NCBI GenBank assembly: GCA_047639575.1
Contig: JBLIOB010000002.1
Span: 1-58,530, forward strand
Length of the DNA stretch: 58,530 bases
Reading direction: 5' to 3'
From: JBLIOB01 sp047639575
GTDB taxonomy: Bacteria; Bacteroidota; Bacteroidia; Flavobacteriales_D; Parvicellaceae
Positions 16,527 to 24,116 of this stretch are shown in pieces (position 1 is the first letter of the stretch; each line of letters starts with the position of its first letter). The notes beneath the pieces are model-generated. The model did not search any database. It was not told the origin of the DNA and saw only the letters and a program-made list of their open reading frames with translations. The position numbers were made by a program, and so were the translations under genes.

Positions 16527-17090
16527 TTAGACAGTCATGATGTCCTTGTCTTTTAAATCAACAAGGGTATCTACTCTGGCGGTGTATGAATTGGTAAGAT
16601 CTTGAATACTTGCTTCAGCACCTTTAGCCATATCTTCTGATAGGCCATCGTTTTTGAGTTCTTTTATAAAATCGTTTGCTTCTTTACGAGCGTTTCGAAT
16701 TCCAACTTTAGCATGTTCTCCTTCTGCTTTAGCCCTTTTAGAAAGGTCTCTTCTTCTTTCTTCTGTGAGAACAGGAACATTGATAAGGATTAATTCTCCG
16801 TTATTCTGAGGATTTAGACCCAGATTTGCTTTAGTAATTCCTTTGGCTATTTCTTCAAGGATTGATTTTTCCCAAGGTTGGACAGAAATAGTTCGGGCAT
16901 CAATTGTATTAACATTTGCTACTTGACTTAATGGAGTTAAAGACCCATAATAATCAACCTGAACAGTATCCAGCATAGACGGATTTGCTTTTCCAGCTCT
17001 AATTTTAGTAAGTTCGTTAGACATGTGTTCCATCGAATTCTTCATCGAAGCAGTTGCTTCGTCTATAGTCATTTGAATCTCTTCAGTCAT
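16527..17090 (-). CDS. frr: Ribosome recycling factor
   Basis: A 187-residue protein of normal length that releases ribosomes after termination, with EF-G. Signature segments: SMEHMSNELTKIRAGKANPS, LTPLSQVANVNTIDARTISV, QPWEKSILEEIAKGI, GLNPQNNGELILINVP and LTEERRRDLSKRAK. It starts at ATG 17090 and is 81 bp downstream of pyrH, the usual neighbour. Confidence 0.97.
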   Translation of the reverse strand: MTEEIQMTIDEATASMKNSMEHMSNELTKIRAGKANPSMLDTVQVDYYGSLTPLSQVANVNTIDARTISVQPWEKSILEEIAKGITKANLGLNPQNNGELILINVPVLTEERRRDLSKRAKAEGEHAKVGIRNARKEANDFIKELKNDGLSEDMAKGAEASIQDLTNSYTARVDTLVDLKDKDIMTV

Positions 17091-17171
17091 AATTATAAAA
17101 TCTAATTGTTTTTATATTCTGGTACTAGCAATGCATTACCTGAGGATATCAAATATAGCATTTTGTCCAAA

Positions 17172-17879
17172 TTAAGCTTCAACTATCGTCCCTACTTCCT
17201 CTCCTTTTACAAGGCGCAATAAGTTTCCTGGTGTATTCATATCGAATACGATAATTGGAAGGTTATTTTCTTTACAAAGAGTAAATGCGGTTAGGTCCAT
17301 AACAGTTAAACCCATTTTGTATACTTCGTCAAACGAGATGCTTTTGAATTTAGTAGCGTTAGGGTCTTTTTCAGGATCCGCGGTGTAAATACCATCTACT
17401 CGAGTTCCTTTTAAAATTACGTCTGCTTCAATTTCTATCGCTCTTAAAGAGGCCGCTGAGTCGGTTGTGAAATATGGATTTCCCGTTCCTGCACCGAAAA
17501 TTACGATTCTACCTTTTTCTAAATGACGCACCGCCTTTCTTCTAATATAAGGTTCAGCTATTTCTTTCATTTCAATAGCCGATTGTAATCTAGTTTGAAG
17601 GCCCATAGACTCAAGGGCTGCTTGAAGGGCCATACTGTTAATCATGGTGGCTAGCATTCCCATGTAATCACCTTGAGTACGTTCCATCCCTCCATTTTCA
17701 GCTTGTACACCTCTGAAGATATTGCCACCTCCTACTACAATAGCTACTTCAACTCCAGAATTGATTACTGCTTGTACTTCAGTAGCATATTGCATTAATC
17801 GGTCATTGTCTATTCCGAAACCTTTGTTTCCCATTAGGGCTTCTCCGCTCAGCTTAAGTAGTACTCTCTTATATTTCAT
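17172..17879 (-). CDS. pyrH: Uridylate kinase (UMP kinase)
   Basis: A 235-residue amino acid kinase family protein that phosphorylates UMP to UDP. It shows KYKRVLLKLSGEALMG, IVVGGGNIFRG, the allosteric/UMP region GDYMGMLATMINSMALQ, and the nucleotide-binding FGAGTGNPYFTTDSAASLRA and GTRVDGIYTADPEKDPNA. Length and motifs are standard for the bacterial hexameric enzyme. It lies between tsf and frr with 80-100 bp gaps, in the common frr-pyrH-tsf-rpsB order. Confidence 0.97.
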   Translation of the reverse strand: MKYKRVLLKLSGEALMGNKGFGIDNDRLMQYATEVQAVINSGVEVAIVVGGGNIFRGVQAENGGMERTQGDYMGMLATMINSMALQAALESMGLQTRLQSAIEMKEIAEPYIRRKAVRHLEKGRIVIFGAGTGNPYFTTDSAASLRAIEIEADVILKGTRVDGIYTADPEKDPNATKFKSISFDEVYKMGLTVMDLTAFTLCKENNLPIIVFDMNTPGNLLRLVKGEEVGTIVEA

Positions 17880-17945
17880 CGAATTAGATTAGGATCAGAT
17901 AAATGTAAGAATTTATCCAAGTAAGTATAAAAGTTAAAGCAAAAA

Positions 17946-17969
17946 AAAGAGAGCGGTTAAGCTCTCTTT
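17946..17969 (-). terminator. Terminator downstream of tsf
   Basis: AAAGAGAGC-GGTTAA-GCTCTCTTT (9-bp perfect stem) with an A-run on the plus strand, so a T-run on the minus strand, 7 bp after the tsf stop. It probably attenuates transcription into pyrH-frr. Confidence 0.85.
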
Positions 17970-17975
17970 AAATAT

Positions 17976-18803
17976 TTAAATTGAGAGTGAAACTCTCTTA
18001 AATTCTGTTACGGTTAAGTCCGCATCGGTTTCTTGAAGAAACTGTTTAACGGATTTCTTATTGTCTCTTACAAAAGCTTGATTCAATAAAGTTGCTTCTT
18101 TGAAGAACTTCTTAAGTCTACCTTCAGCAATTTTCTCGGCTAATTCAGCAGGCTTGCCTTCTTGAATAGCTAATTCTTTTCCGATTTCTAATTCTTTAGC
18201 AACAACTGATGCTGGAACAGAATCTTCATCAACGGAAATAGGAGCCATTGCAGCAACCTGCATAGCAACTTGTCTTCCTGCATCCGTTGCGTCTTTAGTA
18301 AATCCTACTAAAGTTGCAATTTGATTTCCAGGATGATTATAAGCTACAACGTTTACCGCTTCAACAATCTGACAAGCAGAGATGTCAAGTTTCTCACCAA
18401 TGACACCAGTTTGTTGGGTGATTTTATCAGAAACGCTTAATCCATTACCGTCAAATGATTGTCCTTTTAATTCCTCAATAGAAAGAGAGTTACTTGCAAT
18501 AGCAATATCTGCTAGTTGGTTAGCGAATGCGCCAAAGGCTTCATTTTTAGCTACAAAGTCAGTTTCGCAATTCAAACAGATAAGTACTCCTTTAGTGCCG
18601 TCTTCTGTAGTTTTTGCAATTACTAATCCTTCTGTTGCTTCTCTATCACCTCTTTTGGCAGCTACTTTTTGACCTTTTTTTCTTAGAAGATCAATTGCAG
18701 TTTCCATATCACCGTCTGCTTCTACTAGAGCATTTTTGCAGTCCATCATTCCTGCACCGGTTTTTTTTCTTAGTTCGTTTACTTGTGAAGCCGTTATAGC
18801 CAT
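17976..18803 (-). CDS. tsf: Elongation factor Ts
   Basis: A 275-residue protein; it catalyses GDP/GTP exchange on EF-Tu. The N-terminal UBA-like domain has the signature LRKKTGAGMMDCKNALVEAD; the core includes CLNCETDFVAKNEAFGAFAN and the C-terminal part has LLNQAFVRDNKKSVKQFL. It starts 36 bp downstream of rpsB. The size is typical. Confidence 0.97.
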   Translation of the reverse strand: MAITASQVNELRKKTGAGMMDCKNALVEADGDMETAIDLLRKKGQKVAAKRGDREATEGLVIAKTTEDGTKGVLICLNCETDFVAKNEAFGAFANQLADIAIASNSLSIEELKGQSFDGNGLSVSDKITQQTGVIGEKLDISACQIVEAVNVVAYNHPGNQIATLVGFTKDATDAGRQVAMQVAAMAPISVDEDSVPASVVAKELEIGKELAIQEGKPAELAEKIAEGRLKKFFKEATLLNQAFVRDNKKSVKQFLQETDADLTVTEFKRVSLSI

Positions 18804-18839
18804 AATAAGTAAGTTTAATACGTTAATAAATATATGTGA

Positions 18840-19676
18840 TTACTTTGCTTCTGGAGCTGCATCCTTCGGAGCTTCCTCCTTTGGAGCTGCTGCTGCTGCT
18901 GCTGCTGCTGCCTTTGGAGCTGCTGCTTTTGGAGCTGCTGCCTTTGCATCAGATTTCGCTTTCGCTGCATCAGATTTGGCTTTAGAAGATTTTCTATCTT
19001 CAAGACCTTCTTTAACCGCTTCGGTCATCATACCAACAATCTTAGAGATTGATTTAGTAGCATCATCGTTAGAGGGTATAGCAAAATCAACTTCTCTTGG
19101 ATCAGAGTTTGTATCAACCATTGCAAAAATTGGAATGCCCAATTTTGTAGCTTCTTTAACAGCGATATGCTCTTTTCTAATGTCTACAACAAAAATAGCA
19201 GCTGGAAGTCTAGTCATTTCAGAAACTGAACCTAATACTTTGTTCATTTTCTCTCTTTTTCTAGCCAACATCAAACGTTCTCTTTTAGAAAGCGTCTTCA
19301 TAGTGCCATCTTGTTCCATTTTGTCTATTGCGTGCATTTTACGCACAGACTTTCTAGTAGTACCGAAGTTAGTTAACATTCCACCCGTCCATCGTTCTAC
19401 AACATAAGGCATGTTTACTTCTTCAACTAATTTAGAAACGATGTCTTTTGCTTGCTTTTTAGTTGCAACGAAAAGAATTTTCTTTCCTGACATTGCTATT
19501 TGCTTAAGTGCAGCTGCAGACTCGTTTGCTTTAACGATAGTTTTGTTTAAATCAATTACATGAATTCCTTTCTTCTCATCGAAGATATAAGGAGCCATGT
19601 TTGGATTCCATTTTCTTTTAAGATGCCCAAAATGAACCCCCGCATCTAATAGTTCTTGAAAATTAGCTTTTGCCAT
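18840..19676 (-). CDS. rpsB: 30S ribosomal protein S2 with a low-complexity Ala/Lys tail
   Basis: A 278-residue S2. The conserved body runs to about residue 225: FQELLDAGVHFGHLKRKWNP, GIHVIDLNKTIVKANESAA, YVVERWTGGMLTNFGTTRKS and GIPIFAMVDTNSDPREVDFA. Beyond it is a tail of about 53 residues made of Lys-Ala-Ser-Asp repeats (SKAKSDAAKAKSDAKAA), then Pro-Ala blocks and a poly-Ala run, ending in PKDAAPEAK. The tail is encoded by a GCT/AGC microsatellite (18886-18911) and is absent from E. coli S2. Basic disordered extensions of this kind occur on S2 in some Bacteroidota. It heads the rpsB-tsf pair, 123 bp after rpsI. Confidence 0.97.
   Translation of the reverse strand: MAKANFQELLDAGVHFGHLKRKWNPNMAPYIFDEKKGIHVIDLNKTIVKANESAAALKQIAMSGKKILFVATKKQAKDIVSKLVEEVNMPYVVERWTGGMLTNFGTTRKSVRKMHAIDKMEQDGTMKTLSKRERLMLARKREKMNKVLGSVSEMTRLPAAIFVVDIRKEHIAVKEATKLGIPIFAMVDTNSDPREVDFAIPSNDDATKSISKIVGMMTEAVKEGLEDRKSSKAKSDAAKAKSDAKAAAPKAAAPKAAAAAAAAAPKEEAPKDAAPEAK
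18886..18911. repeat. GCT trinucleotide tract inside rpsB
   Basis: Eight complete GCT units plus GC on the plus strand, coding for an alanine run in the S2 tail. Unit changes of three bases would alter the length without breaking the frame. Confidence 0.85.
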
Positions 19677-19799
19677 TTTATTCTGTTTACATTCCTAGTT
19701 TAGGCAGCGACACTGTAATGAGCTACATGCTCATAGCGAAGCTTGGATACTAAACAAGCACCCCGAATCTCGAAGTACTTATCAGAACAGTTGTTAATA

Positions 19800-20186
19800 T
19801 TACCGTTTACTAAATTGAAATTTCTTACGAGCTTTCGGTTGACCTGGCTTCTTTCTTTCCACCATTCGTGGATCTCTAGTCATCAAGCTTTCTGCCTTAA
19901 GTGCAGGCTTGTTAGCTTCGTCAATTTTTACTAATGCTCTACAAATCCCTAATCGAATTGCGTCAACTTGTCCGTTAACACCACCACCTTTAACGTTTAC
20001 TTTAACATCATACTTTCCAGTAGTTTCTGTTAATTCAAATGGTCTGTTGATTTTGTATTGGTGGATAGCGATAGGAACGTATTCCTTAAACTCTCTACCG
20101 TTAATCGAAAATTTACCTTTTCCTTCTGAAAGGTAAACTCGAGCTACAGAAGTTTTTCTTCTTCCTAATGCGTTGATTGTCGACAT
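19800..20186 (-). CDS. rpsI: 30S ribosomal protein S9
   Basis: A 128-residue protein of standard length: INALGRRKTSVARVYLSEGK near the start, GGGVNGQVDAIRLGICRAL in the middle, and the basic C-terminal tail MVERKKPGQPKARKKFQFSK ending in Arg, which reaches the decoding site in known structures. It begins one base after the rplM stop, the usual tight pair. Confidence 0.98.
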   Translation of the reverse strand: MSTINALGRRKTSVARVYLSEGKGKFSINGREFKEYVPIAIHQYKINRPFELTETTGKYDVKVNVKGGGVNGQVDAIRLGICRALVKIDEANKPALKAESLMTRDPRMVERKKPGQPKARKKFQFSKR

Positions 20187-20187
20187 A

Positions 20188-20643
20188 TTATCTAATTGTG
20201 CTTAAATCTAAAACTGCAGGTTTCTGAGCTTCTTGATCGTGCTCTGAACCTATATATACTTTCATGTTTTTGTAGATAGCTCTACCAAGCTTGTTTTTAG
20301 GAAGCATTCCCTTAACCGCTTTCTCAACTAATCTCTCTGGATGCTTTGCTAACAGTTCTTCAGCAGTAGTAAACCTTTGTCCACCTGGATAACCAGTGTG
20401 CCTGATGTAAGTTTTATCACTCCATTTTGCACCAGTTAGATTTACTTTCTCAGCATTAATGATAACAACAAAGTCACCACAATCTGCATGAGGAGTAAAA
20501 TTAACTTTATGCTTACCTCTTAAAACAATAGCAACTCTACTTGCTAATCTTCCTAAAGTCTGTCCTTCAGCATCAACAATGAACCACTTCTTATCTGCGT
20601 TCGCTTTGTTTACTGATACTGTTTTATAGCTTAATGTATCCAC
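20188..20643 (-). CDS. rplM: 50S ribosomal protein L13
   Basis: A 151-residue protein with the L13 signature KWFIVDAEGQTLGRLASRVA, GKHKVNFTPHADCGDFVVII and VEKAVKGMLPKNKLGRAIYK. First gene of the rplM-rpsI-rpsB-tsf-pyrH-frr run. A candidate Bacteroidota-type promoter lies upstream at 20714-20742. Confidence 0.98.
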   Translation of the reverse strand: MDTLSYKTVSVNKANADKKWFIVDAEGQTLGRLASRVAIVLRGKHKVNFTPHADCGDFVVIINAEKVNLTGAKWSDKTYIRHTGYPGGQRFTTAEELLAKHPERLVEKAVKGMLPKNKLGRAIYKNMKVYIGSEHDQEAQKPAVLDLSTIR

Positions 20644-20713
20644 GTTCTAATCTTTATATAATCTCAAGTTCCCCTAAAATGGGCTGCGAATTTAAGACTA
20701 TTTTTTGATTCAA

Positions 20714-20742
20714 CAAAGATATCAACAATGGAAATGTTGAAA
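20714..20742 (-). promoter_or_regulatory. Candidate promoter of the rplM operon
   Basis: On the minus strand TTTC (20742-20739), 17 bases, then TATCTTTG (20721-20714), a match to the Bacteroidota TTTG / TAnnTTTG boxes with one mismatch in the -33 element. Transcription would start near 20707, giving a leader of about 64 nt. Confidence 0.45.
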
Positions 20743-20758
20743 TAATGAGGCTTAATAC

Positions 20759-21808
20759 TCAAACCCGTTTCCTTCTGTTCCGAATTTTCTTGATGAAAAG
20801 GATGAAAATGACACCTAAAAACATATAAATTATTCCATACCAAAAGAACCTATGAGTGAGCATAGATTTAATATAAAATGGAACCAACCTATAGTTGAAT
20901 TCCTTTACTGGATGTTTATCTCGCCAAGCATCTAGGTTGTATGATTCGAGTTCTTTTAATGTTTCACCTGTCAAACTAACGGTTTCAAAAGAAATGTTAC
21001 CATTATTACTTTTTACTTGCAATAAGGCATCTCTTTTAAGATCTCTTATGGCGCTTTGGATATAATGCAGATTATCTTTTTCATGATAAAAAAATGAAGC
21101 CACTGCGCCCCCCCCCAAAGATCCGCTAAACCAATAAAGATTGATGTCCTTGTTGAGACTTTCTAATAAAGGTGCAACCTCCGAATTGAAGTTTATACCG
21201 AATGTAGAAACTGTATTTCCTTTAAAAATATCATCAAATTCTTTTGTGGCTTCCGCCCAAATTGGGCGATGAGAGTATATCAGAATATTGGAGACTCCCG
21301 AAATGCTCATTGCTTTCTTAAGCATCTTTAGTTGCTCCCCTTTAATGCTTCCGTCATCAGCTTCGGTATTTAAAACAACATGTATGTCTTTTCCAATTTG
21401 AAAATAATAACTAGTTGGGCCGTAATGTGTTTCAAATAAGTCGTCAGTAACATCATGGTTTCCTACTGCATTAAATAGCGGTTTAGTTAGCTTGTTGAAG
21501 AATGTTGTGTCGTACAATTTCCATTGGCCCCGGATATCTTTAAACAGGTCTCCAGAACAGATTGTAAATGAATTACTGGCCGCATTTAATAAATCAACAT
21601 TGCCTAAAATAGTGCTTGCTGGATAGCCAGATACATTCTGATTTCCTCCATAAAAATGAGCGCTAACGTAGTAGGAATAGCTACTACTGTCAGGAATGCC
21701 AAGGCTCACTTTGTTTATTCCTATGGGTTGCTGAGCTTGGCCAATACAGCAGCACAGCAATAGTAAAATGGGTATGATATATTTTATAGTCCCTTGCAAT
21801 CGATACAT
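20759..21808 (-). CDS. Membrane-anchored metallophosphoesterase-like protein with degenerate motifs
   Basis: A 349-residue protein: signal or anchor segment IIPILLLLCCCIGQAQ at the N-terminus, a calcineurin-type domain, and a C-terminal membrane helix (FFWYGIIYMFLGVIFILFI) with a basic KKIRNRRKRV tail, so the domain should face the periplasm. The GDLFKD and GNHDVTD motifs and the later YSHRPIWAE His are present. The first motif is SAHFYG where DxH is expected, and the last is SGSLGGGA where GHxH is expected, so several metal ligands are missing. The GGGA stretch is encoded by nine consecutive G (21108-21116). It may be a pseudo-phosphatase or have altered metal use. The start overlaps the upstream CotH-like gene by 25 bp. 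Confidence 0.8.
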   Translation of the reverse strand: MYRLQGTIKYIIPILLLLCCCIGQAQQPIGINKVSLGIPDSSSYSYYVSAHFYGGNQNVSGYPASTILGNVDLLNAASNSFTICSGDLFKDIRGQWKLYDTTFFNKLTKPLFNAVGNHDVTDDLFETHYGPTSYYFQIGKDIHVVLNTEADDGSIKGEQLKMLKKAMSISGVSNILIYSHRPIWAEATKEFDDIFKGNTVSTFGINFNSEVAPLLESLNKDINLYWFSGSLGGGAVASFFYHEKDNLHYIQSAIRDLKRDALLQVKSNNGNISFETVSLTGETLKELESYNLDAWRDKHPVKEFNYRLVPFYIKSMLTHRFFWYGIIYMFLGVIFILFIKKIRNRRKRV

Positions 21809-24111
21809 ATTTTTGACACTTCTTCTGTAAGAAGCGTGGATATTGCGTCACAATCTTTTAACTGAACTACAGTTCCTTCATTCCTAGAAATGATTGCAGA
21901 AGTTTGATAACCAATATAAGTATTGCTCGCTTCCAGTCCACCTTGCAAAATATTAAAAGCACAACTGTCAACATGTGTCATTCGATCATTTTTACTTTCA
22001 GTTGAATATCCTTTGCTCGTTATTGCAGAGCCCTCAATTTTATAAAATGAGTTGCTGTTTGATATTAATTTAGAATCATCCATCACCAATGCATCTGAAG
22101 TTATTTCTTCAAAAAGAGAGCGATAAAGCCATATGCTCGCTTGATTTCCTACCAAAGCGGGATTTGATTGACCTTTAAATTGACAATCGAAGATCTTTAC
22201 CGATTGATTTTGTATTTGTATGGAGACCTTATTTAATATTAATTCTTTAATGTGAGATTGGTGATTTCCAACTATTGATAGTTGTCCACCAAATCCATCT
22301 ATTTCAACGGGTTCTTCTTCGGTGCCCAGAATTTTTACTTTTCCATCTAAAATAAGCACCCCGCCTTTATTAATTGTGAGCTTTGTGCTGCTTGATATGT
22401 TGATATCCTTGGCTTTAATATATACAGTGTCGGATATGGTATGATTTCCTGGTTTAAATACAACTGCACTATCGTTAACTTCTATAGCAAATGGACTATA
22501 GTCGTTGTTCTCGGAGGACATAAGTTTCTTTTTTAAATACAAATTAGGGTGGCTAAAAACCTTTGTTTCTTTTTTCACATCCCCTCCTAACAGTTTCCAC
22601 TTTATTTTAATAGAAGCAGAATCTTTTAATTTAGCAGCCAGGCTTTTTTTCAATGGGATAACATATAATTTGTAATCTATTAGCTGACTTATCTTCTTTG
22701 AAGGAAGAATAAAATTCCAATCTTGATTTTCACTTCCGATGGATATCTCCAGGATTTCTGCCGGCAAGGTCGAGATATTTCCAATTTGCAGTTTTAATGT
22801 GTCATCTGTATTCGAGTGAACATATGCATGAAACGCCTTAGGGACGTCAATGCATTTTGCCATAATTTCTTGATTTTTTAAATAACCTTCTGTATCGAAG
22901 TTTTTATACGGGAACTCTCCATAAATGATGGCAAGCTTCTCATCCAATTCAGGTTTTATACCTGTAATTAATTCATCCAGATAACTTTTTTTACTTAATC
23001 TATTTACCTGTTTAATGTACTCTTTAAAGAATTTTTCATCTGAAAAAAGTAAAGTATGGAAGTCAGCCTGCTCCACCTTGTTGTCTTTGTACTTATAGTT
23101 TCCAGCTAAATTTCTTATGGGTCTTACGCCAAAACTTTCATAACCAACAGGTTCAATTTTACCAGATTCAGAATTTAAGTAATATTTGATGTCACTCCAA
23201 TCTAAACTATGATACCCCCCCACTAGATCAATTATGGCATGATAAGTAGCTAGTTTTTTTACGTCAAACACATCGCTTGTGCTTGTTTCTCCAACTCTAA
23301 ATGATTCTAAAGCCTCTTGGGCCCGCAAAAAATTATTTAACAAAACAGAATCTCCTTTTACTCGTTTTCTATCATACGGTTCTAAAACAGAAGTTTGATA
23401 TTTAGAAAATTCTTCGTTTACACGAAGTTTTAACAAGTCAGAGTTCTCTCTTCCGACCCAGTAGAGGTTAGGGTTAAATCTTAATATAGTGCCCTTTGGC
23501 CGTTCGTTTTTGACTAGTAATTCTTGCGCGAAATGCTCTTCAAAAGCGTAGACTCCTAGCTGATTGCCATTTAGTTTAACATCTATAAAGTCGTAATGAA
23601 GCGCAATAATATCCTCTCGCTTTAGCATTTCATGGAATACCCATTCAAACGTATAGTTTCTTGTTCCTGGGTGTTGCAGAGAAAATCTCTTCACCCCAAA
23701 AAGTTTGTCATCTCCACTTAGTTTTACTCGATACGACCATTTTACACCTTTTAAATGATCAGTCATGTGTCCTTTTAGTCTGGCTTGGCCATGCAGTGAG
23801 TCTCCATCGTGAATAATTATGATTGGAACGTAGGAATCCGCCTCATTAACGATCGTACCTCTTTCTAGTGACCTAAGCCTTAGTTTAGAAATTTTAGCAA
23901 AATCATCATCGCTCATAATGATTTGAATTTGCTCCGCATTAGCAGAAAAAGATTGGGAATAATTGCCGCCAATGCTGGTTGCTAAATCAATCCCACTTTC
24001 ATAACCAGTATGCTTAGCAATTTGATTTAAGCTCAAATATCCTGCAATTAGCAAAAAGCTAAATAAAAGTAAAATGTATTTTCTTTTCCCTTTTAACATA
24101 TTATAGTACAA
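21784..24111 (-). CDS. CotH-like protein with C-terminal beta-helix-like region
   Basis: A 775-residue protein anchored by an N-terminal helix (YILLLFSFLLIAGYLSL). Residues about 60-400 resemble the CotH atypical protein kinase family: ARLKGHMTDHLKGVKWSYRV, RFSLQHPGTRNYTFEWVFHE, VYAFEEHFAQELLVKNERPK and the later HSLDWSDIKYYLNSESGK then EPVGYESFG, where CotH kinases usually have an Asp-containing metal motif; Glu is seen here, so activity is uncertain. Residues about 550-770 carry short repeated turns (IKILGTEEEPVEIDGFGGQL, KELILNKVSIQIQNQSVKIF) typical of right-handed parallel beta-helices. CotH proteins of spores phosphorylate coat proteins; here the cell-surface role is unknown. It lies 5 bp from the next CotH gene. 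Confidence 0.8.
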   Translation of the reverse strand: MYYNMLKGKRKYILLLFSFLLIAGYLSLNQIAKHTGYESGIDLATSIGGNYSQSFSANAEQIQIIMSDDDFAKISKLRLRSLERGTIVNEADSYVPIIIIHDGDSLHGQARLKGHMTDHLKGVKWSYRVKLSGDDKLFGVKRFSLQHPGTRNYTFEWVFHEMLKREDIIALHYDFIDVKLNGNQLGVYAFEEHFAQELLVKNERPKGTILRFNPNLYWVGRENSDLLKLRVNEEFSKYQTSVLEPYDRKRVKGDSVLLNNFLRAQEALESFRVGETSTSDVFDVKKLATYHAIIDLVGGYHSLDWSDIKYYLNSESGKIEPVGYESFGVRPIRNLAGNYKYKDNKVEQADFHTLLFSDEKFFKEYIKQVNRLSKKSYLDELITGIKPELDEKLAIIYGEFPYKNFDTEGYLKNQEIMAKCIDVPKAFHAYVHSNTDDTLKLQIGNISTLPAEILEISIGSENQDWNFILPSKKISQLIDYKLYVIPLKKSLAAKLKDSASIKIKWKLLGGDVKKETKVFSHPNLYLKKKLMSSENNDYSPFAIEVNDSAVVFKPGNHTISDTVYIKAKDINISSSTKLTINKGGVLILDGKVKILGTEEEPVEIDGFGGQLSIVGNHQSHIKELILNKVSIQIQNQSVKIFDCQFKGQSNPALVGNQASIWLYRSLFEEITSDALVMDDSKLISNSNSFYKIEGSAITSKGYSTESKNDRMTHVDSCAFNILQGGLEASNTYIGYQTSAIISRNEGTVVQLKDCDAISTLLTEEVSKICIDCKGL

Positions 24112-24116
24112 AGTAA

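Noticed and set aside
18815..19003. A poly-Gln minus-strand frame
   Set aside because: Out-of-frame reading of the AGC triplets in rpsB; not a real glutamine-rich protein.
18736..19407. A 223-codon plus-strand frame rich in Ala, Ser and Phe across rpsB
   Set aside because: It is the antisense shadow of the Ala/Lys tail and body of ribosomal protein S2.
20722..20740. TCAACA/TGTTGA hairpin after the metallophosphoesterase gene
   Set aside because: The 6-bp AT-rich stem with no T-run is too weak to call a terminator, and it lies within the rplM promoter candidate.
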